Virus record (IMG/VR): IMGVR_UViG_3300031787_000818
Location: 1 to 24,170 of that record
Direction: 5' to 3' (one strand)
DNA: 24,170 nucleotides
Source: a virus
In this document: positions 11,837 through 18,647 of the stretch, piece by piece
Position numbering within the stretch: position 1 is the first letter of the stretch
How the letters are laid out: each line of letters begins with the position of its first letter
The notes under the pieces: generated by a model
Told to the model about the DNA's origin: nothing
What the model saw: the letters and a program-made list of their open reading frames with translations, nothing else
Database searches by the model: none
Translations under genes and position numbers: made by a program

Positions 11837-12318
11837 GTTATCAGACGCTCCGCCGCCGCGCTCCGGAACCGCTGGAAGAAGCGGTCGAGAAGGCTGTCAC
11901 TGATTTGCTGTCCTTCAACCTTCGGGCCTATAGCGGTCTGTCCAACCTTGCCGTGACCCGCGCCGATGTCGGCACCGACCTTGAGCTTCCCGCCGTAGTG
12001 GTTCGCGCCTCCCGCCTGCGCGAGTCGATCCCCACGGGCGATGTCTATGAAGTCGAGGTTGCCGTGTCCGCAATGACCTTAATGGACAAGCTTAACGACA
12101 GCGACCCCGCGCCGTCCGAATACACCGATCAGCTATGGTCAGCGGTCGTGGCCGTAGTCGAAGACCCGTCCTTCTTTACCGTCCTCTCCGACTCCCGCGC
12201 CTCGGTGCGCTGGCACGGCATTGTTCGCCAAGGGACGATGGAGTTTTCCCGCGAGGAGCGGCACGCCGTCCGCACGATGCGCTTCGCCGTTCACGTTTCG
12301 CGCCTCTACGTCGAGTAG
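11815..12318 (+). CDS. Probable tail terminator or tail completion protein, 167 aa
   Basis: The gene starts at ATG 11815, 22 bases inside the previous gene, and ends just before the tail tube gene. The product has an N-terminal basic helix (LEEAVEKAVTDLLSF), then an alpha/beta domain with strands such as ELPAVVVRASRLRE and VYEVEVAVSAMTLMDKL, and a C-terminal strand pair (MRFAVHVSRLYVE). This layout, a ferredoxin-like fold of about 130-170 residues next to the tube gene, is typical of tail terminators, which cap the tail tube at the head end. The assignment is by position and predicted fold. Confidence 0.5.
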   Translation: MPESPPLSYQTLRRRAPEPLEEAVEKAVTDLLSFNLRAYSGLSNLAVTRADVGTDLELPAVVVRASRLRESIPTGDVYEVEVAVSAMTLMDKLNDSDPAPSEYTDQLWSAVVAVVEDPSFFTVLSDSRASVRWHGIVRQGTMEFSREERHAVRTMRFAVHVSRLYVE

Positions 12319-12319
12319 G

Positions 12320-12326
12320 TTGACAG
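12320..12326 (+). promoter_or_regulatory. TTGACAG start-proximal element, copy 6
   Basis: TTGACAG begins 19 nt before ATG 12339 and one base after the previous stop codon. CGGC follows at the shared offset. Confidence 0.5.
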
Positions 12327-12338
12327 AAGCGGCTTGGC

Positions 12339-12710
12339 ATGGCCGCAACAGTCATTTCTTCCTCTGCCGCAGCGTCGGTCGTTTTTGGTTGCACCGCAGA
12401 GACGGGCATCATCATCAACAATTTCAGTTACACGACTCAGCGCGAAAAAGCCGAGGTCATGGACGAAGACGGTGACGTAATCGCAGTGTCTTACTATAAG
12501 CCCACTGCGACTATCTCGCTTGATGGCGTCATCAATGGCACGACCGGAGTTGCCGCCGCCGCTCCCGGCGTAGCCCTCTCGCTTAACAGCACGGTCAGCG
12601 GCAACGGCATTACGGGCGGCTCGGTCATCGTGGACAGCACGACCCGCACCCAAACAAGCGAAGGTTTCACCACGTTTGCCGTCGAAGGGACGAAATACCC
12701 GCTGCTCTAA
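12339..12710 (+). CDS. Probable major tail tube protein, 123 aa
   Basis: A beta-rich protein with little charge: strands around IIINNFSYTTQREKAEVMD, DVIAVSYYKPTATISLDGVI and FTTFAVEGTKYPLL. The pattern of an N-terminal strand, a loop with an acidic run (EDGDV), and a sandwich that ends in a short C-terminal arm fits tail tube proteins, which stack as hexameric rings. It lies between the probable terminator and the assembly chaperone, which is where the tube gene is found in siphophages. At 123 residues it is small for the family. ATG 12339 is preceded by TTGACAG at 19 nt, in line with the need for many copies. Confidence 0.55.
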   Translation: MAATVISSSAAASVVFGCTAETGIIINNFSYTTQREKAEVMDEDGDVIAVSYYKPTATISLDGVINGTTGVAAAAPGVALSLNSTVSGNGITGGSVIVDSTTRTQTSEGFTTFAVEGTKYPLL

Positions 12711-12726
12711 CATTCTAAAACGCGAT

Positions 12727-12750
12727 GCGGGGAGCGCGTAATCTCCCCGC
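12727..12750 (+). other. Hairpin after the tail tube gene, no T-tract
   Basis: GCGGGGAG (12727-12734) pairs perfectly with CTCCCCGC (12743-12750) around an 8-nt loop. There is no T-run, so it is more likely a weak attenuator or 3' stabiliser of the tube message than a full terminator. It also argues against the upstream ATG at 12725 as a start. Confidence 0.55.
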
Positions 12751-12763
12751 CCGAAATTCACAA

Positions 12764-13228
12764 ATGAAAATTGAAGCCGACAAACGGGACGAAGTATTTT
12801 TGACCAGCAGCACGCGCCTTGCGACGATGCTGCTTTTTTGCGGTCACACGCTGCGCCGACCGCCCTGCACCCGCCAAGTCCGCAAAGACGGGCGCACTAT
12901 CGTCACCTTCCTTTTTAATCCTGCCTCGGAGCAATCGCTGGAAACGTGCAACAAGCTGGCGGCAAGATGGGTCGAGATCGAAGCGCGTGATCCGGGCGAT
13001 GAGTCCGAAACCGCCCTGCGCGAGCGTCTTGTCTTTGCCGCCGAGCTTGCCAAGTCCGAGGACATCGTAGCGCAGTGCTACGCAAATTCCGTCTGGCGCG
13101 ATGTTGCGCTTTCCATCGTCAAGGCCACGCCGCGCATGGTCGAGGTCGGGGAGTCCGAGCAGCGCATGGGTTATTTCCGCGAGGACGCCTCGCCCGATGA
13201 AGTCAAAAAGATGAGCCGCTATCTATGA
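12764..13228 (+). CDS. DUF5659-like phage protein, 154 aa
   Basis: The frame is open from ATG 12725, but that codon lies at the foot of a hairpin; ATG 12764 is the better start. Residues about 8-70 fit the DUF5659-type pattern found in small phage proteins: VFLTSSTRLATMLLFCGHTL, a variable loop, then GRTIVTFLFNPASEQSLETC and a helix with KLAARW. The role of that family is not known. The second half is helical and acidic, ending in VKKMSRYL. The stop overlaps the next start (ATGA). Its place between tube and assembly chaperone suggests a minor or assembly role. Confidence 0.5.
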   Translation: MKIEADKRDEVFLTSSTRLATMLLFCGHTLRRPPCTRQVRKDGRTIVTFLFNPASEQSLETCNKLAARWVEIEARDPGDESETALRERLVFAAELAKSEDIVAQCYANSVWRDVALSIVKATPRMVEVGESEQRMGYFREDASPDEVKKMSRYL

Positions 13229-13716
13229 AAGACACCGACCTTCACACCGACGAAGAAATCTTGGAAACCGCAACCCGCGAGGAATTGCTGACCAGCGGGG
13301 CGCTGGGAAAGCCGCGCACGTTCCGGGGCATGACCCTCCGCGCCCCGACAATGGAGTCGATGAGCTACCTTTGGGAGCTTAAAAACTACTTCGTCTTTCG
13401 TGACGAGAAGGGGCGCATCGTCCGCAATAACCCCGTCCTTGGCGTGGCCGAATTTATCTACGTTCACTCTGCCGACATTGACGAGGTGGCCGACAACATG
13501 ACGGACAAGGCCGCGCTGCGCGAACGCCTGCGTGAGCTTATGAATGGACCATTGGCGGGGCTTTCCACGCTTGAGGAAGTCATGCCCGTCATCGAAGCTA
13601 TGCTCAACGAGTATATGGCCGCGCAGAGCGAGATCGACGCCACGGCCAAGGGAGCGGGGGCGGCAATGCCGGGAAAAGGCCAAGCCCGTGCTGGCAAGCG
13701 GCGTATATCGCGCTGA
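13225..13716 (+). CDS. Tail assembly chaperone, short form (gpG-like), 163 aa
   Basis: ATG 13225 overlaps the previous stop. The product is acidic and helical, with the segments EEILETATREELLTSGALGK, FRGMTLRAPTMESMSYLWEL and LSTLEEVMPVIEAMLNEYM, then an Ala/Gly-rich linker ending in the out-of-frame basic tail KRRISR. It lies between the tail tube gene and the tape measure, as lambda gpG does. gpG and its frameshifted form gpGT coat the tape measure before tube assembly; that is established for lambda. A slippery site close to its 3' end produces a longer form. The function is supported by position and by the frameshift. Confidence 0.7.
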   Translation: MKDTDLHTDEEILETATREELLTSGALGKPRTFRGMTLRAPTMESMSYLWELKNYFVFRDEKGRIVRNNPVLGVAEFIYVHSADIDEVADNMTDKAALRERLRELMNGPLAGLSTLEEVMPVIEAMLNEYMAAQSEIDATAKGAGAAMPGKGQARAGKRRISR

Positions 13717-13934
13717 TCGCCAAACACACGGGCTGGTCGCACGACTACATAGCACGGCGACTACCGTTGGCCTTGGGCCTGCAAATCATCCTGTTTCACA
13801 ATCTGCGCGAGGGTCTGCCCGTGCGCTGGTCTGTGCCGATGCGCGGCGAGGATAGTGTCGGGGCGGTGGACATTCTGGCACAGATGAGAAAAAGCCTTGC
13901 TCATGCAGATTCAAGCCATCGCCAACACAAGTGA
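13225..13934 (+). CDS. Tail assembly chaperone, frameshifted form (gpGT-like), 236 aa
   Basis: After a -1 shift at 13671-13677, translation leaves the short frame and runs to TGA 13932-13934. The added C-terminal domain reads AYIALIAKHTGWSHDYIARR, then PLALGLQIILFHNLREG and VRWSVPMRGEDSVGAVDILA, a helical domain with no sensible start codon of its own and with the usual T-domain position. The long form has about 236 residues, 151 before the shift and 85 after. In lambda the G part binds the tape measure and the T part binds the tail tube; this is family knowledge. The end overlaps the next gene by 32 bases. No strong downstream pseudoknot is evident, only a weak bulged hairpin at 13679-13695. 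Confidence 0.7.
13671..13677 (+). promoter_or_regulatory. -1 frameshift slippery site GGGAAAA
   Basis: The heptamer is in the exact X XXY YYZ phase: the zero-frame codons are CCG GGA AAA GGC, so G GGA AAA slips to GGG AAA. Lambda uses the near-identical GGGAAAG. It joins the two halves of the tail assembly chaperone, and both frames are open through the site. Confidence 0.8.
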
Positions 13935-14781
13935 CCTTCGCGGGAGGTTGCGTCACTTTGAGCGCATTATGAAGCGCGACTCGCAGGAGACGTTGTTTCA
14001 GTTTGCGCGGGTGGCTTGCGTGAATCTGGCGCACAACACGCAGCCCTATGGAAAAGACAAGGGAGCAAAGGCGCTTGGCGAGCGAGCCATTGCCTCTGAC
14101 ATTGGCAAGGTGTTTTACACACCGGAACCCTACGGCGGCTTTGTTGAAGCGTTGACTGAGGCCGCGCAGGATAGCTATCGCGCCAAGGAGCGCAAAAGCA
14201 GGCGAGGATTTAACTCTGACGAGGCTACGCTCAAGTTTTACAATCGCGTGAACGGATACGCGGCGGCGGGAAATTTCAAGGCGCTTCGCAAGCTTGCTAA
14301 CGATTTTAATTGGAAGGGCGTCTTGGAGGACATTGATCCGGTAATACATCAAGAAGCTCGGCGCGGGCCGCGCATGAGAATTAAGGAACGCGCCTTTCAG
14401 TCGCATCTTGTTCTAAAGCCCAAGCGACGACTCGACCGCTACATTGCCAGCATTCAAAAAAAAGTCGGCTTTACTAAGGCAGGATGGTCGAAATGCGCGA
14501 CAGAGGTTCCGGTCAAAATGGCCTCGGTTCGCACGCGCGGCATACCGCAGTGGGTTACGCGGCACACCAACCGCGCCCTTGGCCGCACCGAGGTTCAGTA
14601 TGCCCCTACGCGCATCGACACAAAGGTCATCATGACCAATCTCACGCCTTGGGCCTCGCAGTGTATTACGCCGCGACAGGTTAAGTCCGCCCTCGACATC
14701 GCCAAGCGCAAGTTCGTCGAATACATGAACCGCACCGTCATGGCCGAGTTGAGAAGTCAGCTCAAAGCAAAGGCAGCATAG
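13903..14781 (+). CDS. Hypothetical tail protein, 292 aa
   Basis: A TTG at 13897 would also be in frame, but ATG 13903 is preferred. The gene begins inside the end of the frameshifted chaperone and ends one base before the tape measure. The product is helical and basic, with FERIMKRDSQETLFQFARVA early, GEFVEAL-like loops (YGGFVEALTEAAQDSY), and a C-terminal half with ARGPRM-type basic segments, RGIPQWVTRHTNRALG and a final helix before KAKAA. Its N-terminal part could be related to HK97 gp10-like tail completion proteins, but this is weak. A gene between chaperone and tape measure is not the usual arrangement. Confidence 0.5.
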   Translation: MQIQAIANTSDLRGRLRHFERIMKRDSQETLFQFARVACVNLAHNTQPYGKDKGAKALGERAIASDIGKVFYTPEPYGGFVEALTEAAQDSYRAKERKSRRGFNSDEATLKFYNRVNGYAAAGNFKALRKLANDFNWKGVLEDIDPVIHQEARRGPRMRIKERAFQSHLVLKPKRRLDRYIASIQKKVGFTKAGWSKCATEVPVKMASVRTRGIPQWVTRHTNRALGRTEVQYAPTRIDTKVIMTNLTPWASQCITPRQVKSALDIAKRKFVEYMNRTVMAELRSQLKAKAA

Positions 14782-14782
14782 A

Positions 14783-16477
14783 ATGGCAGATGTAACAGCA
14801 ACATTCGCAGCGAAAGATCAAGGCGTTGCGGCGATGATTCAGCGGCTTGAGAACAAGCTGTCTGGATTTCAAACGCGCATGGGTGCGGTTTCCGCCTCGG
14901 CCAAGCGGATGCAAAGCTCGTTTTCTAACCTCGGCCGCAGCGTTATAGGCCTTGCCGCCGCTTATGTTGGAGTTACGCAAGCCATTTCGGCCTTTAACAA
15001 AGCAATGGACTTTGGCGGCAGGATGAATGACCTCTCCGAAATCACCGGAGAATCGGCGGGCAACCTTGCCGTGCTGGAACGCGCCTTTGATAATACCGGA
15101 GTTGGCGGGGAAAAGATGATGCCGATGCTGGCCAAGATGACCGAGTTTATTCAGCAGCTTGAAAAGGGACAAGGCGAGGCAGTGGCAACAGCCAGCAAGC
15201 TCGGAGTTACCTTCGCCGATCTAAAGAACAAGACGCCGATTGAGCGTTTTCAGACGCTCTTGCGCGCTGTTGCTGGGCTTACTAACGAGAACAACCGCCT
15301 TAATGCTTCGCAAGATGTCTTTGGCACGCGAATAGGCGGGCGACTTATTCCACTCATCAATAACTTTAGCGCCGAAATGGCAGCAGCGTCCAAGCAGCTT
15401 GGCAGCGTTGTTGAGATCCTAAACCGCAATTCTAGCGGAATTGATGAGTTTGGCGACCGAGTGCAGAAGGCTATCGCAGCGAAGCCGATGGAGTTCATGC
15501 TTGGCTTTTTGGATGAAATGACCGGACGCACGCAGAACTTGGCTAAAGCTATTTCTGAGATTGATACAGCAGCGGCGGGTCAAAACTTTGCCAAAATGTT
15601 TAGCGGGGCGATGAAAGATCCGGGGATAGCTTTTACTGCCTTTGGAGAAAAATTGTTAGTCTATGCAATGAAAGCCGGAAATATGCTGGTTGATGCGGTT
15701 GTGCATGCTGGCACTGTATGGCAAAAATATTTAACCGACCCCGGCACTCAAAAAGACCTGACGCGCGGATTTATTCTTGCGATGGAAGCGATGATAAATT
15801 GGGGCAACAAGGCTTTTTACAGCACGCTCAAAACGGCTATTGGCCTTATTAATCAAGTCACAGGCGGAATGGTTCCTTTTGCAAAAGAAACTATGGCCGA
15901 ACTTGATAAGCTCGGCGAGCAACTTGGGTCGCAGTCAGCAAGGATTCGGGAAGACATGAGCAGTGCGATGGGCAACAATCCCAATCGCTTCTTAGATATT
16001 GCTCGCAACACGCCAAAGCAACAGCTTCAGACATTTGACGTTGCCGCTCAAGAACAGGAAGCGACCGCTGCTTTTAATCGCTTGCGTCAGCTTGCAGAAC
16101 CGGAGAGCAAGGCAGACCAGTTTTTTAAGCAACTCAATCAAATTTATCAAAACGAAGTTGAAGCAATCCATGCTTCTACTCAAGAAAGGGTCGAGCAGCT
16201 TCGTCGTCTCGAAACGCTGCAAGCGCAGTATAAAGAAAAAGCCGCAGAAGCAATTCGCGCCCTCGGCGAGCCATCAACCAATTTAGCCCCTCCGCAGTTG
16301 CAAATGCAGCAAAACGCCATGCCACAAGCAACCCGCGAGGAAATGGCACGGCAATCCTCGGCCTCCTTCATGCCCGCCACGGCGCAGGAGGAAGTGGCCT
16401 CCGAGCCGACCCTTCAAAAAGCCGTTGATTTGCTGGCCGAACTAAACACCAAACTCCCGCAACCCGTCCTCGCTTAA
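14783..16477 (+). CDS. Tape measure protein, 564 aa
   Basis: The product starts with a coiled-coil region (QRLENKLSGFQTRMGAVSAS), then a Gly/Ala-rich hydrophobic segment (GRSVIGLAAAYVGVTQAISA), and a conserved tape-measure block (GGRMNDLSEITGESAGNLAV, then GGRLIPLINNF). Long helices continue (ALLRAV, QLRQLAEPE-type regions) to a Gln/Ala-rich end. Tape measure proteins set tail length and are ejected with the DNA. At about 1.5 Angstrom per residue, 564 residues imply a tail of about 85 nm, rather short. ATG 14783 follows the previous stop by one base. From about 15.6 kb the codon use becomes more AT-rich. Confidence 0.8.
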   Translation: MADVTATFAAKDQGVAAMIQRLENKLSGFQTRMGAVSASAKRMQSSFSNLGRSVIGLAAAYVGVTQAISAFNKAMDFGGRMNDLSEITGESAGNLAVLERAFDNTGVGGEKMMPMLAKMTEFIQQLEKGQGEAVATASKLGVTFADLKNKTPIERFQTLLRAVAGLTNENNRLNASQDVFGTRIGGRLIPLINNFSAEMAAASKQLGSVVEILNRNSSGIDEFGDRVQKAIAAKPMEFMLGFLDEMTGRTQNLAKAISEIDTAAAGQNFAKMFSGAMKDPGIAFTAFGEKLLVYAMKAGNMLVDAVVHAGTVWQKYLTDPGTQKDLTRGFILAMEAMINWGNKAFYSTLKTAIGLINQVTGGMVPFAKETMAELDKLGEQLGSQSARIREDMSSAMGNNPNRFLDIARNTPKQQLQTFDVAAQEQEATAAFNRLRQLAEPESKADQFFKQLNQIYQNEVEAIHASTQERVEQLRRLETLQAQYKEKAAEAIRALGEPSTNLAPPQLQMQQNAMPQATREEMARQSSASFMPATAQEEVASEPTLQKAVDLLAELNTKLPQPVLA

Positions 16478-16478
16478 A

Positions 16479-17255
16479 ATGGCCTCAATAGTCAAAGCCA
16501 ACGCCAATCTGACCGCCGGAGGGCTTGCCGTCCTCAAGCGGGACTTTGCCACAACGGATCGCGGGCAAGTCACTTATACGGCCAGCTACGTTTGCCTGTC
16601 GCAGTTTGCCAACACGCACGCGCCAAAGTTTCAAAGCGGCGGCGCGCCACCGACGCCGATATTGCCGCAACTGCTCCTGCTTAATTTAACTAAAACGCCA
16701 ACATTGATTGACCTGCAAAGCGAAACAGTCAACGGACTTACCTACTTTACGGCAACTTATTCGGCTGGGGTGGAGACAGACTATGTAGTTACAACAGCGA
16801 CGGACCAGCGGAACATTACTTGGATACGAGACTACCAAGGGGCCGAAGAAAATCCCATTGTCGCATCGTTTGATTATATGTCGATCAGCGTCACAGTAGA
16901 AGGAACCAATAGAGAGATCACAATCATCCCCGGCAGCATTGGAGACATTTTTAATTTGCGAAACATTACTCTGGAGCAAATCAACAGCACCACCCCGCGA
17001 ATTGACGGCGCGACATTAACGCGAAAGACCGTGCAGTCTACACGCCAAACTCGCAATCAACGAGGCGAAACAACAAACAGCGTGACATCAACTGGCATTT
17101 TTGAGGCTCAAGACGCCCAACAGGACGCGGGCTGGTCGTTGTCGTCCGGTGGCGCAACAGGACAAAGCAACACGCCAACAAAAGCTACTTTTTCAAGAAA
17201 TTACGACTATCAAATTGGTCATCAAGAGTCTTACTCGCACGTTGTTTTTAGCTAA
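16479..17255 (+). CDS. Probable tail tip protein, 258 aa
   Basis: ATG 16479 follows the tape measure stop by one base, where the distal tail (Dit) gene is usually found. The product is beta-rich: GGLAVLKRDFATTDRGQVTY and TYTASYVCLSQFANT near the N-terminus, then TYFTATYSAGVETDYVV, and a Gly/Thr-rich C-terminal part (RNQRGETTNSVTSTGI) ending in SHVVFS. I cannot match it to a known Dit or Tal family. The DNA is visibly more AT-rich than the head genes. The stop and next start share bases (TAATG), so the following gene is coupled. Confidence 0.5.
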   Translation: MASIVKANANLTAGGLAVLKRDFATTDRGQVTYTASYVCLSQFANTHAPKFQSGGAPPTPILPQLLLLNLTKTPTLIDLQSETVNGLTYFTATYSAGVETDYVVTTATDQRNITWIRDYQGAEENPIVASFDYMSISVTVEGTNREITIIPGSIGDIFNLRNITLEQINSTTPRIDGATLTRKTVQSTRQTRNQRGETTNSVTSTGIFEAQDAQQDAGWSLSSGGATGQSNTPTKATFSRNYDYQIGHQESYSHVVFS

Positions 17256-17680
17256 TGCAACTTCACGAATTTAAAAACGACAAAGGCGCTTCAACGATTT
17301 CGTCAGAGATGTTGGATTCAAATTTTCGACGGGTGCGCCCTTTGGCAACCGATGGACCCTCGCGCCAGTATGCTGTAACCGAAACGCCCGAAGGTTGGCA
17401 ATTGACGCTGTTCTTGGACAAAATGCTGACTGCTCCAACCAATTTAGAAGCGGTTCGGGAAGTCATAACCAAGGAAATCATTACGGGAGACGGCGCGCTC
17501 ACTGTTCAAGGTTCTGTGCTAACTCAAGCAATCAGTCCGGGGCTTGACGGGTCACTAATGACAACAGTGGGCGGCTCAACGCAATGGTCGACACCTCCAC
17601 CAAGCGGAACCCCCGAATGGCGACAGGTCGAGCGATGCGACGGCCAAACAATGTATGTCTGGGGAACGGAGTGGGAGTAA
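17255..17680 (+). CDS. Hypothetical tail-associated protein, 141 aa
   Basis: Starts at ATG 17255, overlapping the previous stop by one base. The N-terminal half is mixed alpha/beta (ISSEMLDSNFRRVRPLATD, TETPEGWQLTLFLDKMLT); residues about 70-125 hold short repeats like those in fibre linkers (GDGALTVQGSVLTQAISPGL and GGSTQWSTPPPSG); the end has PEWRQVERCDGQTMYVWGTE. No family is recognised. Its place in the tail tip block and linker-like centre suggest a small structural protein. It abuts the next gene with no gap, and a weak GGGAG lies just upstream of that start. Confidence 0.5.
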   Translation: MQLHEFKNDKGASTISSEMLDSNFRRVRPLATDGPSRQYAVTETPEGWQLTLFLDKMLTAPTNLEAVREVITKEIITGDGALTVQGSVLTQAISPGLDGSLMTTVGGSTQWSTPPPSGTPEWRQVERCDGQTMYVWGTEWE

Positions 17681-18385
17681 ATGGCGGCGAGCCACATAGT
17701 GCCGTGGACTAATCCGGGCGGGGTTCCGTGCTGCTGTGAAGATGAGCCAGTTGTCTTTTGTCCCTTACTCGGCACTGGCAATGGCAATCAATTTATTAAC
17801 GCTTACCGCATAAGCATCACTTCAAGCGAATACGCAGCGTTTTATGCGGGCGGAATCATGGCCGTTTCGTTTACAGGGTCGGCGTCAGCAACGGCAGTCA
17901 GCCTTTTCAATGACGCCCAAGGAAAACCATTGTGGACATGCCAAGCCGCAGGGACTGTTCAGACGACAATAAACGTAAGTTCACCAGCCAATCGTTGCAC
18001 AACTTCAAACTCTCCAATCTCAAATAATCAAGCAACAGTTGCATACAATCATTATCTTGAAGGAGACCCGGCCACCGACACATACAGTATTTTTTTTGAT
18101 ATTATCGCGTCCGGAGGCGTTGAACAAAGCTGCGGCATAGGCAGGCAGGCTTCCGCTTCTTCGTGGGCCAGAACCTACATCGGCGATGTTCCGCCAATAG
18201 TAAATGCTGGCGGGGGCTTGGGACAGCAAACAGGTATCAGCATACCTGTTAGTTTTGGCAACGGAAACGGTGCTACGATACCGGCATACAGCGAACAATT
18301 TACGGGCGTGTTGTTTTTTAGCAAATATACATCGATTTCTGGCACATCTTCAGCGTCAGCAGTGTGGTCATCAAGCGCCCCATGA
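17681..18385 (+). CDS. Hypothetical cysteine-containing tail protein, 234 aa
   Basis: ATG 17681 follows the previous TAA directly. The N-terminus has a Cys cluster (PGGVPCCCEDEPVVFC, residues 13-27) that could bind metal or form disulfides, and more single Cys follow in the middle. The rest is Ser/Thr/Ala/Gly-rich and beta-prone, with runs such as TGSASATAVSLFNDAQGK and SGTSSASAVWSSSAP at the end. There is no signal peptide. This looks like an exposed tail or receptor-contact protein, but no family is known to me. The surrounding DNA contains the most AT-rich coding stretch of the window (around 18001-18060). Confidence 0.5.
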   Translation: MAASHIVPWTNPGGVPCCCEDEPVVFCPLLGTGNGNQFINAYRISITSSEYAAFYAGGIMAVSFTGSASATAVSLFNDAQGKPLWTCQAAGTVQTTINVSSPANRCTTSNSPISNNQATVAYNHYLEGDPATDTYSIFFDIIASGGVEQSCGIGRQASASSWARTYIGDVPPIVNAGGGLGQQTGISIPVSFGNGNGATIPAYSEQFTGVLFFSKYTSISGTSSASAVWSSSAP

Positions 18386-18618
18386 TTTGCGTTTCCGCCG
18401 AAACCATTTACGCCAAAGCCACGAAAATGCCACTGGCTTATCTGGCCGAATGCAAGGCAGTGGCGCAAATCCGCACAGCCGATCAGTTCTGGTGCTTTGC
18501 TCCTTCTGACTTTTTCCGCATTCGCCAGAAATATCGCGGCTATGCCGTCAGCGAATCCGACCAGTTCCGCGAGGGCGAGATCATTTCGGGGTGCTGCGAC
18601 CGCGCCGATCAATACTAA
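18382..18618 (+). CDS. Hypothetical protein, 78 aa
   Basis: ATG 18382 overlaps the previous TGA (ATGA); a GTG at 18364 is also in frame but would overlap the upstream gene. The product starts MICVSAETIYAKATKMPLAY and has a helix with LAECKAVAQIRTADQFWCFA, then a basic patch (RIRQKYRGYAVSESD) and a final CCDRADQY. No transmembrane segment or known domain is seen. GC content returns to the usual level here, after the AT-rich patch. It could be a small tail assembly factor, but this is a guess. Confidence 0.5.
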   Translation: MICVSAETIYAKATKMPLAYLAECKAVAQIRTADQFWCFAPSDFFRIRQKYRGYAVSESDQFREGEIISGCCDRADQY

Positions 18619-18625
18619 CACCCCT

Positions 18626-18632
18626 TTGACAC
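18626..18632 (+). promoter_or_regulatory. TTGACAC start-proximal element, copy 7
   Basis: TTGACA followed by C begins 22 nt before the GTG at 18648 and 8 bases after the previous stop. It is the only copy not followed by G and the least certain because the start of the next gene is also uncertain. Confidence 0.35.
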
Positions 18633-18647
18633 GCGCCTTTGCCCAAG

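Noticed and set aside
12725-12763. Upstream ATG 12725 for the DUF5659-like gene
   Set aside because: It lies at the foot of a strong hairpin and the added residues are not conserved-looking.
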